From contig JAVBMY010000002.1 in NCBI GenBank assembly GCA_031551865.1, forward strand, positions 148,595 through 212,594: a stretch of DNA of 64,000 bases, given 5' to 3'. Shown one piece after another: positions 36,424-45,284 of this stretch. Numbering within the stretch: the stretch's first letter is position 1; the number at the start of each line of letters is the position of its first letter. Below the pieces are notes generated by a model. That model had not been told where the DNA came from. It searched no databases and worked only from the letters and a program-made list of their open reading frames with translations. Position numbers and translations under genes: made by a program. Source of the stretch: Rikenella sp031551865. GTDB taxonomy: Bacteria > Bacteroidota > Bacteroidia > Bacteroidales > Rikenellaceae.

Positions 36424-39402
36424 CTAATGCGCATCGAACCAACTCGGTCCCGTGGCCGCATCGACCGCCAACGGCACCGCCAGTTCGGCTGCCGAGGACA
36501 TCGCCTCCACCACCATCTTTTGCACTGCTTCGGCATCGGTTTTCGATACTTCGAGCACCAGTTCGTCGTGTACCTGCAATACGATGCGGGCGTCCCATGT
36601 CCCGGCCCGCAAGCGGCGGTCGACCTCGATCATTGCGATTTTCATGATGTCGGCCGCTGTGCCCTGGATCGGTGTGTTGATCGCTGTGCGCTCGGCCAGT
36701 CCGCGCGTTGCGGCGTTTGCCGAGTGAAGGTCGGGCACGTAGCGGCGCCGTCCGAACAGCGTCTCGACGTAGCCCTGCTGCCGCCCCAGTTCGATGGTCG
36801 AGCTCATGTAGTGCTGCACACCCGGGTAGAGCTTGAAATAACCGTCGATCAACTCCTTAGCCTCGGCGCGCGGGATGGCGAGCCGCTGCGACAGCCCGAA
36901 CGCCGAGATGCCATAGATGATCCCGAAGTTGGCCGTCTTGGCGCGGCGGCGCTGTTCGCGCGTCACCTCCTCGGGGGCAACCCCGAAGATCTTGGCCGCC
37001 GTGGCCGTGTGGATGTCCTCGCCGTCGAGGAACGCCTGCCGCAACGCCTCGTCGCCCGACAGGTGGGCCATGATCCGCAGTTCGATCTGCGAATAGTCGG
37101 CCGCGAGGATTACCCGCGCCGAAGGGTCGGCAGTGGTGAACGCCTTGCGGATTTCACGTCCCGCTTCGTCGCGGATTGGGATATTCTGCACGTTGGGATT
37201 CGTGGAGCTCAGTCGTCCGGTCGAGGTCACCGTCTGGTTGAACGACGTGTGGATGCGCCCCGTTTCGGGGTTGATCAGCGTGGGCAACGCGTCGATGTAA
37301 GTCGAGAGCAGTTTTTTCAGTCCCCGGTATTCCAAAATTTTTCCGATGATCGGGTGCTTGTCCGAGAGCGAGGTGAGGTACTCTTCGTCGGTGCTGTAGA
37401 GTTTGGTCTTGGTGCGTTTCGGTTTGTCGGTGATTTTCAGCTTGTCGAACAGCACCTCCCCTAACTGCTTGGGCGAGCCGACGTTGAGGTTGGGTATACC
37501 GGCCATCGTGCGGATATCCTCTTCGAGGGTGGCGGCTTCGGCGCGCAGTTCGGCGCCCGAGCGTTCGAGAATGGCAGGGGCGACATACACGCCGTTCTCT
37601 TCGACACGGGCCAGCACGCCGATGAGCGGCTCCTCGATCTTGTGGTAGAGCGCAGTTTGCCCCGTTTCGGCCAGTTTCGGCATCAGTGCTGAGCCGAGCT
37701 GCCAGGTGACGTCGGCATCCTCGGCAGCATATTCGGCCAGCGTTCCGGCCGGCACGTCGCGCATCGAGAGTTGTTTGGCACCCTTGCCGATCAGTGCTTC
37801 GATCGGGACGGGGGCGTAGCGCAGCAGGTTTTCCGACAGGAAATCCATGTTGTGGCGCGCCTCGGGGTCGAGCAGGTAGTGCACCACCATCGTGTCGCGC
37901 AGCTCGCCTTTCAGTTCGATGTCGAAGCCCGCCTGCCGCGCGGCCCGGTGGATCACCTCGATGTCGTATTTGGCGTTCTGGGCCACCTTGGCGATGCTTG
38001 CATTTTCAAAGAGCGGCTTCAGTGCTTTCAGCACCCGCGCCCGGTCGCCGGGCATGGGGGTCGGTACCCAGTAGCCGGTGTGCGCTTCGGCCGAGAACGA
38101 GAGGCCGATCATGTCGCTGAGCAGCGGATCGAGCGCCGAGGTTTCGGTATCGAAGGCGAAGGCTCCGGCGGTGGTCATTTGCTGCACCATCGCGGCGAGG
38201 GTTTGGTCGTCGGTGACGGTGTGGTATTGGTGCTCCTGCGTGCGGATGTCGCGCAGTGGCGTACCGTCAGCCGCCAGCAGGGGAGCGCCTGCGGGGTCAC
38301 TGGCATCGAAGGATGCGTTTGTTCCGTTACTTTCGCCGTACGGGCTTGTGCCGTTGTCTTCGCCTGCGTCGAGCGGTTCGTCGCCGAAGAGCGACATTTG
38401 GCCGACGAGTTGTGAATAAGGTTTAGGCTTGGCCGTCACCGCGGGCTTCCCGGTGCTTTGCGCGGCGGCGTAATCGAGCGTGCGCAGGCCGTCGTCTGTG
38501 GCGGTGTGGCCGTTGCGCCCGGCGTGGTAGAGGTGGCTGTCGATATTGCGCAGCAGCGAGGTGAACCCTAGCTCCAGATAGATGGCTCGCAGGGCGGCCC
38601 AGTCGGGTTCGTCGACCTTCAGCGCGTCGGGCTCGAATTCCACAGGCACGTCGAGGTCGATGGTCACCAGCGTCCGGGCCAGCTCCAGTTGGCCGCGGTT
38701 GGTGAGCAGCGATTCGCGGAGTTTTGGGGTGAGTTTATCGGTGTTTGCGAGCAGGCGGTCAATCGTGCCCCACTCGCCGACCAGTTTTTTGGCTCCTTTC
38801 TCGCCGATGCCGGGCACGCCGGGGATGTTGTCCGAGGCGTCCCCCCACAGGGCCAGGATGTCGATCACCTGCTTCGGGTCGCTGATGCCGTAGTTCTCGC
38901 ACACTTTGTCGAGACCGATGATCTCCATTCCCTCACCGCCTTTTCCGGGCTTGTAGATGCTTACGTCTTTTTTGATCAGCTGGCCGTAGTCTTTGTCGGG
39001 GGTCACCATGTACACCTCGAACTGGCCGCAGCACGAGGCTTTGTGCGACAGGGTGCCGATCACGTCGTCGGCTTCGTAGCCTTCGACTACCAGCGAGGGA
39101 ATGTGCATCGCCTTGAGGATTTCTTTGATCCAGGGCACGGCAGCTTTGATGTCCTCGGGGGTTTCGTCGCGATTGGCTTTGTAGGCAGGATAGAGTTTGT
39201 GCCGGAAGTTCTCGCCGCCCGGATCGAAAGCCACGCCCAGGTAGTGGGGGTGTTCGCGGTCGATGATCTCGCCGAGGAATTTGGCGAATCCGAAGATGGC
39301 CGAGGTATTGATGCCCGCCGGCGAACGCATCGGACGCGCGATGAAGGCGTAATGGAACCGGAAAATGAGCGCGTAGGCATCGATGAGGAAGAGTTTTTCC
39401 AT
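36424..39402 (-). CDS. polA: DNA polymerase I
   Basis: The start at 39402 gives MEKLFLIDAYALIFRFHYAFI; upstream in-frame codons are spacer. The 992-residue enzyme has the 5' nuclease domain (about 1-300, with VEGYEADDVIGTL and LWGDASDNIPGVPGIGEKGA), a 3'-5' exonuclease domain that keeps its acidic residues (FAFDTETSALD, YAAEDADVTWQ), and the polymerase domain with motif A DYSQIELRIMAHLSG, motif B RRAKTANFGIIYGISAFG and motif C QVHDELVLEV. Proofreading therefore looks intact. It works in repair and Okazaki fragment processing. Confidence 0.97.
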   Translation of the reverse strand: MEKLFLIDAYALIFRFHYAFIARPMRSPAGINTSAIFGFAKFLGEIIDREHPHYLGVAFDPGGENFRHKLYPAYKANRDETPEDIKAAVPWIKEILKAMHIPSLVVEGYEADDVIGTLSHKASCCGQFEVYMVTPDKDYGQLIKKDVSIYKPGKGGEGMEIIGLDKVCENYGISDPKQVIDILALWGDASDNIPGVPGIGEKGAKKLVGEWGTIDRLLANTDKLTPKLRESLLTNRGQLELARTLVTIDLDVPVEFEPDALKVDEPDWAALRAIYLELGFTSLLRNIDSHLYHAGRNGHTATDDGLRTLDYAAAQSTGKPAVTAKPKPYSQLVGQMSLFGDEPLDAGEDNGTSPYGESNGTNASFDASDPAGAPLLAADGTPLRDIRTQEHQYHTVTDDQTLAAMVQQMTTAGAFAFDTETSALDPLLSDMIGLSFSAEAHTGYWVPTPMPGDRARVLKALKPLFENASIAKVAQNAKYDIEVIHRAARQAGFDIELKGELRDTMVVHYLLDPEARHNMDFLSENLLRYAPVPIEALIGKGAKQLSMRDVPAGTLAEYAAEDADVTWQLGSALMPKLAETGQTALYHKIEEPLIGVLARVEENGVYVAPAILERSGAELRAEAATLEEDIRTMAGIPNLNVGSPKQLGEVLFDKLKITDKPKRTKTKLYSTDEEYLTSLSDKHPIIGKILEYRGLKKLLSTYIDALPTLINPETGRIHTSFNQTVTSTGRLSSTNPNVQNIPIRDEAGREIRKAFTTADPSARVILAADYSQIELRIMAHLSGDEALRQAFLDGEDIHTATAAKIFGVAPEEVTREQRRRAKTANFGIIYGISAFGLSQRLAIPRAEAKELIDGYFKLYPGVQHYMSSTIELGRQQGYVETLFGRRRYVPDLHSANAATRGLAERTAINTPIQGTAADIMKIAMIEVDRRLRAGTWDARIVLQVHDELVLEVSKTDAEAVQKMVVEAMSSAAELAVPLAVDAATGPSWFDAH

Positions 39403-39573
39403 GGAGGATTGGGGCAAGAGTGTATTTAAGCAGGGGGATGCACGCACTGCGGGAAACTCTACGAAGATAACGAAAAAATGACTGATCCGTAAAATAGTTC
39501 GGCCGCGCGTAGAGCGCGGCCGAATTTCTCTGTGAAGGGTAAATCCGTTTCGCGGCTTTTCCTCTTCAGCACT

Positions 39574-39625
39574 CGGCAATATAAGTTAACTTACATTGCG
39601 CTCGTTGTCAGCGTCGGTTGCGGTC
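39574..39625 (+). repeat. divergent CGGCAAT repeat in the polA upstream spacer
   Basis: CACTCGGCAATATAAGTTAACTTACATTGCGCTCG has the outer words of the CGGCAATTCGA family but a different core palindrome (AAGTTAACTT instead of TTCGAAC..GTTCGA). It is the weakest member of that family. The rest of the 350-base spacer 39403-39752 holds only the terminator at 39673. Confidence 0.45.
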
Positions 39626-39672
39626 AGTACCGACTGAACTTCGAATGCCTTTGGAGTTCGATAGTGAAGAAG

Positions 39673-39703
39673 CGCGCCCACCTCCGAGGGTGGGGTGGGC
39701 GCG
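39673..39703 (-). terminator. terminator after the LuxR-type gene
   Basis: Arms 39673-39682 and 39694-39703 form a perfect 10-bp GC-rich stem. On the minus strand it is followed by CTTCTTC. It ends the regulator/hemerythrin operon. Confidence 0.65.
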
Positions 39704-39752
39704 TGTGCAGATGTGATTGTGCAGAAAGGGTGATCCCAGTGCGGATGAGCCC

Positions 39753-40394
39753 TTAGATCTCGTCGAGCGCCACCAACTTATTGACCACCGCGTAGATCGT
39801 GAGGCCTGCCGGGGAGTGGATTTGGAGCTTGGCGGCAATGTTGCGGCGGTGGGTGATCACGGTGTGCGCCGAGAGGAACAGTTTGTCGGCGATCTGCTTG
39901 TTGGTGAATCCCTTGGCGATGTACGAGATGATCTCTTTCTCGCGCGAGGTGAGCGTCTCGGTGCTGCTCTCCTGCGGCGAGGTGATTTTGCCGGTGTTGG
40001 CGTCACTTTTGCCCGAGAAGGGGAAGTTGTGGGTGATGGCGCTGAGTTTGTCGGCGATGATGGCCGGGGTGTCGTAAAGTCCGATTTCGGCATCGTAGTC
40101 GCGAAGGGTCATCGGGTCGGCGGGCGTGCAGAGCAGTGCGACGATCGAGGCTACGGTGCGTTTCGAGCGCAGTTGTTGCAGCACGGGCGATCCCTGTCCC
40201 AAATAGGCGGGGCTCACCACCAGGATGTCGGGTTGGTGCGAGGCGATCACGGCGGCGGCAAGTTCGGGGGTGGGTGTCGATTCGGGTTCGGCGATGTGGA
40301 TGTTGAACCCTTCGATCTGACGCAATACGGCAGCCACCCCGCTGCGCAGGATGGGCGATGGTTCGACGATCAGTATGCGGAGGCTTTTTCTCAC
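39753..40394 (-). CDS. LuxR-type regulator with degenerate receiver
   Basis: The 213-residue protein has a C-terminal LuxR/NarL helix-turn-helix (LTSREKEIISYIAKGFTNKQ, then SAHTVITHRRNIAAKLQIHS). The N-terminal half looks like a receiver domain (RILIVEPSPILRSGVAAVL) but lacks the acidic pair, and the expected phosphoacceptor strand reads QPDILVVSPAYLG, with serine where aspartate is expected. It is therefore probably a pseudo-receiver that does not use phosphorylation. It overlaps the hemerythrin gene by four bases, so the two are coupled; a role in nitrosative or iron-sulfur stress is inferred from that. Confidence 0.82.
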   Translation of the reverse strand: MRKSLRILIVEPSPILRSGVAAVLRQIEGFNIHIAEPESTPTPELAAAVIASHQPDILVVSPAYLGQGSPVLQQLRSKRTVASIVALLCTPADPMTLRDYDAEIGLYDTPAIIADKLSAITHNFPFSGKSDANTGKITSPQESSTETLTSREKEIISYIAKGFTNKQIADKLFLSAHTVITHRRNIAAKLQIHSPAGLTIYAVVNKLVALDEI

Positions 40395-41083
40395 CGGGCG
40401 GTTTGTGTTTCAAGTTCGGCGATCAGGGGCACGAGCAGCAGGTCTTCGACCTTGTTGTGCGAGGCTAAGTCTTGTTCGCAGACGAAGATGTCGAACAGGA
40501 TGCTGTTGATCTCGTTCGCGTTGGCCTCCGTCGAGGGATAGTATTTGATGATGATGTTTTTCAGCTCGGTGAGCGAGGCCTCGATCGGGTCGTGGCGGCG
40601 GCGGAAAATGTCGATGCGGTAGTGCGGGTCGGGGTTGCCGGCCAGCAGGGCGCGCACGTAGGGGAATACACTGCGCTCTTCGTAGTGCATGTGTTTGCGC
40701 ACCTCGGCCACGTAGTTGTCGAAAAAGCGGATGATGGCTTGAGAGATGTCATCTTGGCCGATGGTCTCGGCCAGTTTGCTGCGCAGGCGCGGCAGGCGGA
40801 AGTCGAGGTAGTAGTCGTGCGAATTCTTGAGGTACGAGAGCAGCGATTCGGCCGAGACATTCGACCCTCCGGAGGTTGCGGCTACGCGGCCCGACGCCAG
40901 GGTGTTTACCACAGCCAGGAAAGTGCCGGTGTCTACCCCATGGTCGGCACACACTTCGGCGATGGTCTGGTCGCCGAACCCGAGCGGGATCCCGAAGCGG
41001 CTCATCACCAGCAGCATCGGGTAATTGTCGCAGATGAGCTCGCTCATCTTGTCGGCGGAGGTGTATACGGAGTGTTTGTACAT
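40391..41083 (-). CDS. Ric/YtfE/ScdA-type hemerythrin-like di-iron protein
   Basis: The 230-residue protein begins with a ScdA N-terminal domain (DKMSELICDNYPMLLVMSRFG, then the EVCADHGVD cysteine) and continues with a four-helix hemerythrin domain. Possible iron ligands are in NSHDYYLDFRL, KHMHYEERSVFPY, FRRRHDPIEAS and DLASHNKVEDLLLVPL. Ric proteins help restore iron-sulfur clusters damaged by nitric oxide or oxidants. The operon with a LuxR-type regulator supports a stress role. TAAAGGTA about 20 bases upstream is one base from a minus-strand -7 box. Confidence 0.87.
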   Translation of the reverse strand: MYKHSVYTSADKMSELICDNYPMLLVMSRFGIPLGFGDQTIAEVCADHGVDTGTFLAVVNTLASGRVAATSGGSNVSAESLLSYLKNSHDYYLDFRLPRLRSKLAETIGQDDISQAIIRFFDNYVAEVRKHMHYEERSVFPYVRALLAGNPDPHYRIDIFRRRHDPIEASLTELKNIIIKYYPSTEANANEINSILFDIFVCEQDLASHNKVEDLLLVPLIAELETQTAR

Positions 41084-41314
41084 ATCGGGGGCAGGGATTC
41101 TGTCCCTGTAAAGGTAGTAATTTTAATGTGTTAATCCGCTATAGCGCCCCTTGTTGTTGCCGCCGTCGGCAGCGGGCAGAAATGAGCTTTGGGCGAGTGT
41201 GCGGGCGGCCGGGATCGCCTCACGTGACGCGGGCAGATGCCGCAATCCCTGGGAACAAAGGGGTAATGATATGCGGAGGGCGGCATTATAGCGGCCAGAG
41301 ATTAATCTTCGGAA

Positions 41315-41386
41315 TTATCCCTTTCAGGCTTGTGGTCGGTTTCTAAGTTCTTCCGGGTGGCTGCCCGGCAAGCCTGAAAAGGATAA
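41315..41386 (-). terminator. 17-bp stem with 38-base loop after the CXXCH lipoprotein gene
   Basis: Arms 41315-41331 and 41370-41386 pair with one G-T mismatch, and the loop has an inner CCGGG/CCCGG stem. It begins 12 bases after the stop codon at 41398 and probably ends the metal-uptake cluster transcript. The remainder of the spacer (41084-41314) is GC-rich with no gene seen. Confidence 0.65.
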
Positions 41387-41397
41387 CTTCGTTAATT

Positions 41398-42198
41398 TTA
41401 ATCCGAAGCGCAGCCTCCGGCGATCCATCCTTCGAGCAGGGCGATGTCGTCGGCATTCACCATTTCGGTGTGGTCGGTGCGCACGATGTTTCGCTCGTGC
41501 ATTACGGTGGCTATGAGGCTGTTCCGTACGTCGCCGGGCTTGGCGCGCAAAACGCCGGGATGGGTTGTCGAAGAGACGTTGGTAAGGGAGGCGTGGCTGT
41601 GGCCGGGCGTCAGGTCGAGCCCGGCGGCCTTGAATGCGCTGCCGCCGTGGCAGGCCAGGCATTTGGTACTGAAGAGCTGGGCCTGCAGGCGGCTGAACGA
41701 CAGCAGGTAGATGTCTTCGGCCGGCAGGGTGACGATCTCGTTGCCCAGCCCTGCGACGGAGTATTCGTAGAACGTATAGATGAGCTTTTTCCCTTTGTCG
41801 ATCAGGGCGAGGCTGACGTAATTGGTTTCGTCGGAGAGGTTGGTCAGCGACACCTCGACTGTGCTGCCTTCCGCCGGTTTCTCGGTGATTTTCTTGAAGG
41901 ATATGGGGTGGGTTTCGCCTGTGCGCCATGAAGCCAGCACGAGCTGGTAGTATTCGCTTTCGGGGAATCCGGCGGTGCCCGTGAAGCGAAACGAGGCGTT
42001 CACGCCGCGGCTTGCTGTGGGAGGGGCGTCGGGGTAGATCTTACCGTCGTCGCAAGCGGTCATGCAAAACGGGAACAGGAGAAAGCACATCCACGCGAAG
42101 GCTTTTCCCAGCAAACGGCCCCCCTCCCCCCGGGTGCGCAAAGCGCGTTGGGCGCCGGGCAGGATTTCGACTTGAGAATCAAATGCAGTGGACATCAT
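41398..42198 (-). CDS. CXXCH (cytochrome c-like) lipoprotein
   Basis: The protein (266 residues from the first ATG) has a lipoprotein signal ending in CMTAC; about 48 residues precede that cysteine, so the real start may be further in, at an alternative codon. An N-terminal beta-rich part of about 130 residues is followed by a heme-binding motif STKCLACHGGSAF and a histidine/methionine-rich tail (PGHSHASL, VMHERNIVRTDHTEMVN), similar to planctomycete-type cytochrome c domains. It is the last gene of the imelysin/di-heme/porin cluster, six bases after the porin stop, so it probably passes electrons in that system. Confidence 0.75.
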   Translation of the reverse strand: MMSTAFDSQVEILPGAQRALRTRGEGGRLLGKAFAWMCFLLFPFCMTACDDGKIYPDAPPTASRGVNASFRFTGTAGFPESEYYQLVLASWRTGETHPISFKKITEKPAEGSTVEVSLTNLSDETNYVSLALIDKGKKLIYTFYEYSVAGLGNEIVTLPAEDIYLLSFSRLQAQLFSTKCLACHGGSAFKAAGLDLTPGHSHASLTNVSSTTHPGVLRAKPGDVRNSLIATVMHERNIVRTDHTEMVNADDIALLEGWIAGGCASD

Positions 42199-42204
42199 CT
42201 TGGC

Positions 42205-43518
42205 TTAGAATGAGAATTGAAGCATCACGGTCACGGCGTGCATAGGCAGCCCCAAGTCGTCGCGATCGCGCGAGTCCTGGTTGGCGTGGCCCCAACGGCC
42301 GGTGTACTGGTACATGGCCTGCAGCTTGAGGTTCGAGCGGTAGGCATACCAGTTGAGCCCTACGGCGGGCATGTCGAGGAACCCTTTCTCGGAGGTCGAA
42401 TTGCGGTCCATGAAGTCGTAGCGCACGGCGGGCTGCAATTTCGGGGTCACGAAATACCCGGCCTCGACATAACCGCCCCAAAACCAGTAAGGTTGCGCAA
42501 TCTGTTGACGCTGGGTGAATTTCATCTGCATGGCGTAGGCTTCGGCAGCCAGGTAGAGGCGGTTCTTGAGCCAGACGAATTCGGCTCCGAGCCGCAGGTC
42601 GTTCGAGCTTTCGTAGTTGGCCTCGACGTTGTACGAGCCCGAGACGGCGAACAACAGTTTGTCGCTCCGCAGGTCGTCGGGGTCGCCCTGGTGAGCGGGT
42701 ATCGCGCCGCGGGGCGTCCATGCGAGGCGTCCGGCGTAGAGCAGCGAGGGGATGTTCAGGTCGTCGCTCACGGTGTTCTTGGCACCGTTTACTTCGATGC
42801 CGGTGCCGTTGAACACGCCGGCACGGTACTCCCACCGGCCGTCGCCGAACAGGCCGTGGAACTGCACGCCGAGGTCGAATCCGGTGGCGAACTGAGGATT
42901 GACGGCGTTGATGCTCTGGTTGATCACCACGGGCGCGGTGAGCGAGGTGGGCAGCACGGGGAACAGGGTCTCGCCAAGGTTCACCAGATAGGCTTGCGTA
43001 TAGGGGGTCTTGAATTTTCCGGCGCGCACGCGGAACCCCTCGGAGATGCGCACGTCGAACCAGGCTTGTTGCAACAGGGCGCCTCCGCCTTTGGCGGCAT
43101 TGAGCGCGATGTTGAAGTTCACGATCCGGAAGGCGCGCCCCGAGAAGCCGATGATGGCGTTCGGGATCTCGAAACCGGTGTTGGCCACACGATCCTGGTC
43201 GGCCAGGTCGATGCCTTCGCTGTCGTAGTAGTTGAACTTGGCGCTGGTCTGGATCAGCGAGTAGGGCTTGAACAGGAAATCGCCCGCGGGGGTTTCGAAC
43301 GACACGCCTTTCTTGCCGCTCATCGACATGATGCCGTTCGAGAGCCCTTCGTCGGCGGTGATGGGCACGATGCTGACCTGGAGCTTTTGCCCTTTACCGG
43401 TGGTTGCGGTGGTATCGGCCGGGGTGGTTCCGGTTTTTTTTGCTTTCCGGGCCGATGCCGCGGCGGGAATGGCCACGCTTAAGGCCAGGATCAGGGTTGT
43501 CTTGTATAAGATGTTCAT
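42205..43518 (-). CDS. OprO/OprP-like outer-membrane porin
   Basis: The start at 43518 gives MNILYKTTLILALSVAIPAA, a signal peptide; longer frames upstream run into repeat sequence. The 437-residue mature protein has alternating beta strands and ends in VTVMLQFSF, the aromatic C-terminus of a beta-barrel. Blocks such as GRAFRIVNFNIALN, GFRVRAGKFKTPYTQAYL and RWEYRAGVFNGTG match the phosphate-selective porin O/P family. It lies between the di-heme gene and the CXXCH lipoprotein, so it may be the outer-membrane pore of this cluster; the solute is unknown. Confidence 0.82.
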   Translation of the reverse strand: MNILYKTTLILALSVAIPAAASARKAKKTGTTPADTTATTGKGQKLQVSIVPITADEGLSNGIMSMSGKKGVSFETPAGDFLFKPYSLIQTSAKFNYYDSEGIDLADQDRVANTGFEIPNAIIGFSGRAFRIVNFNIALNAAKGGGALLQQAWFDVRISEGFRVRAGKFKTPYTQAYLVNLGETLFPVLPTSLTAPVVINQSINAVNPQFATGFDLGVQFHGLFGDGRWEYRAGVFNGTGIEVNGAKNTVSDDLNIPSLLYAGRLAWTPRGAIPAHQGDPDDLRSDKLLFAVSGSYNVEANYESSNDLRLGAEFVWLKNRLYLAAEAYAMQMKFTQRQQIAQPYWFWGGYVEAGYFVTPKLQPAVRYDFMDRNSTSEKGFLDMPAVGLNWYAYRSNLKLQAMYQYTGRWGHANQDSRDRDDLGLPMHAVTVMLQFSF

Positions 43519-43826
43519 GGGTGTGTTTAATTTCTTTTGTATTCTTTTCGTCATTGCGAGGAGCTTGCGACGAAGCAATCGCTCTATTTTCGTAAGACGG
43601 TTTCTAATTCCCACTGGGGTAAATGGCTGTTTGTCCTCCGAACTACTCAGGCCGTGGTGGCCGACACTTTTGCTGCTCGGTGCCCGACGCCCGAAGCGAG
43701 GGCAATCGAACTTGTTCGAATTGCCGAGTGAGCAGGAGGCGGAGGCCGCAAAGCGGACTCAAATCCGCATAAAATGATCTTATCGGTGAAGGGTTGCAGG
43801 GGGAGGGGGTGCCTCTCCGCCGGGGC
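43519..43826. repeat. repeat-filled spacer (GTCATTGCGAG and CGGCAATTCGA copies)
   Basis: A GTCATTGCGAG copy (43550-43582) lies 32 bases upstream of the porin start. A minus-strand CGGCAATTCGA copy covers about 43663-43735, with CTTGTTCGAATTGCCG at 43711-43726. No gene and no clear -7 box is seen, so porin transcription may come from the imelysin promoter or from an unrecognised one. Confidence 0.65.
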
Positions 43827-45284
43827 CTACAACGATTCGAGGAATGTGATCAACGCGTTGCGGTCTTCGCGGCTCATCCGGCTGAAGAGCTCCCGCGAAA
43901 CGGCTCCCTCGCCGCCGTGCCACATGATGGCTTCGGTGAGGTTGCGCGCCCGGCCGTCGTGCAGGAAATAACTGTGTCCGTTCACGCGCTCCTGCAGGCC
44001 GACACCCCAGAGCGGCGTGGTGCGCCATTCGTTGCCGTTGGCGAGGCCCGACTTCAGGCCGTCGGCCAGTTCGGTGCCCATGTCGTGCAGCAGGAAGTCG
44101 GAATAAGGGTGGATCACCTGCTTGGTGAGCCACGGGATGCGCGTGCCGTTGAGCAGTACCGGGGCCTCGGTGCGGGTGTGCAGTGTGGGGGTATGGCACA
44201 GGTGGCACTTGGCGGCGTAGAAATTCTCTTCGCCTTTTTTTACGGTAGCGTCGGTCACGTTACGCCGGGCCGGAACGCCCAGGCAATGCAGGTACAGGTC
44301 GACGTTTTCCATCTCGCGCGTGGTGATCTGGATGCCGTAGTGGCTCAGGCCGTTGGTTTGGCCGTGCGAAATCTCTTCGGGGAACCGGTCGTTGGTGACG
44401 CCCAGGTCGGACGAGAATCCAAGTTCGACCGTCAGGTCGGCGTGCTGTGCTTTGTTGCCCGATACGCCGATATAGGTGCGCCCGCGTTCGGTGATGTAGT
44501 TCAGTCGGCCGCTGATGCCGTACTGGGGGTAGTTGCTGCGGGCTTCGAGCGCTTTCAACTCGTCGGGGTCGAGTGCCATGATCTGCCCCATGCCCACGTG
44601 GCGCAGTGGGATGCGTACGCTGACCACGAGGTCTTCGGGGGCGATCTCCTCGGCATACCAGTCGGTGATAGTGTAGTGCGGCGTGACAAGTGCGTAGGGC
44701 TCGCCGTCGGGGAACGTGAACCGCTGTTCGGTGTAGTCGGCCTTGAGTTTGCCTTCGGCCTGGTAGCCGTAGATGGCCTGGTCGTGGAGCACGCGTCCGT
44801 AGTCGCGGAAGTAGGCGCCGTTCTTGCGGGTGATGTAGACCAGCATCGACGAGAATCCGTATTTGCCGCTGCCGCCGTCGGTGTGGAGCGTGGGTTTGGT
44901 ACGCCCGGCGTTGCGGTGGCAACTGCCGCACGAAAACCCGGCGTAGATGGGGCCGAGGCCTCCGTTGGGGCCGTCGTCACTCACGCGCGGGTTGTTGTAA
45001 CTCATGTCGCCGAGGTTGAACCGCACGCGCAGGTCGCCCGTCACCCAGTCGGCGGGGTTGTCGTAGGCCTTGCTCGTGGTGACGAACGTGGTGGCGGTAC
45101 CGGCCGAAAGTTCGGCGTCTTTGGCCCGCTTGCCGTTGGGCTTGGTCACCTCGTAATCGGTCTGGTCGTTGCACCCGGTGCCCAGCAGGGCGCCCAGGAT
45201 CGTGCAACCGCAAAGCAGTACCGCCCGGGAAATGGCGGTACTGCAGCAGCTAAACAAACAAACAATAATCTTGGGTAGCGGCAT
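43827..45284 (-). CDS. di-heme oxidoreductase family lipoprotein (DUF1111)
   Basis: The 485-residue protein starts at 45284, where TAATG joins the imelysin stop and this start, so the two are translationally coupled. A lipoprotein signal ends in LLGTGC. Two heme c motifs are present, CGSCH (in GFSCGSCHRNAGR) and CHLCH (in YAAKCHLCHTP). Other family blocks are PLWGVGLQERVNGHSYFLHD, RNLTEAIMWHGGE and the C-terminal LITFLESL. The family (COG3488) is often coded beside imelysin and is thought to handle redox steps of iron or copper uptake. No biochemical activity can be claimed from sequence alone. Confidence 0.9.
   Translation of the reverse strand: MPLPKIIVCLFSCCSTAISRAVLLCGCTILGALLGTGCNDQTDYEVTKPNGKRAKDAELSAGTATTFVTTSKAYDNPADWVTGDLRVRFNLGDMSYNNPRVSDDGPNGGLGPIYAGFSCGSCHRNAGRTKPTLHTDGGSGKYGFSSMLVYITRKNGAYFRDYGRVLHDQAIYGYQAEGKLKADYTEQRFTFPDGEPYALVTPHYTITDWYAEEIAPEDLVVSVRIPLRHVGMGQIMALDPDELKALEARSNYPQYGISGRLNYITERGRTYIGVSGNKAQHADLTVELGFSSDLGVTNDRFPEEISHGQTNGLSHYGIQITTREMENVDLYLHCLGVPARRNVTDATVKKGEENFYAAKCHLCHTPTLHTRTEAPVLLNGTRIPWLTKQVIHPYSDFLLHDMGTELADGLKSGLANGNEWRTTPLWGVGLQERVNGHSYFLHDGRARNLTEAIMWHGGEGAVSRELFSRMSREDRNALITFLESL

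Noticed and set aside
39403..39579. Upstream extension of polA
   Set aside because: The extra 59 residues are spacer sequence; MEKLFLIDAYALIF is the normal beginning.
44260..44931. Overlapping frame in the di-heme gene
   Set aside because: Arginine-rich shadow frame; the DUF1111 frame is unbroken and has both heme motifs.
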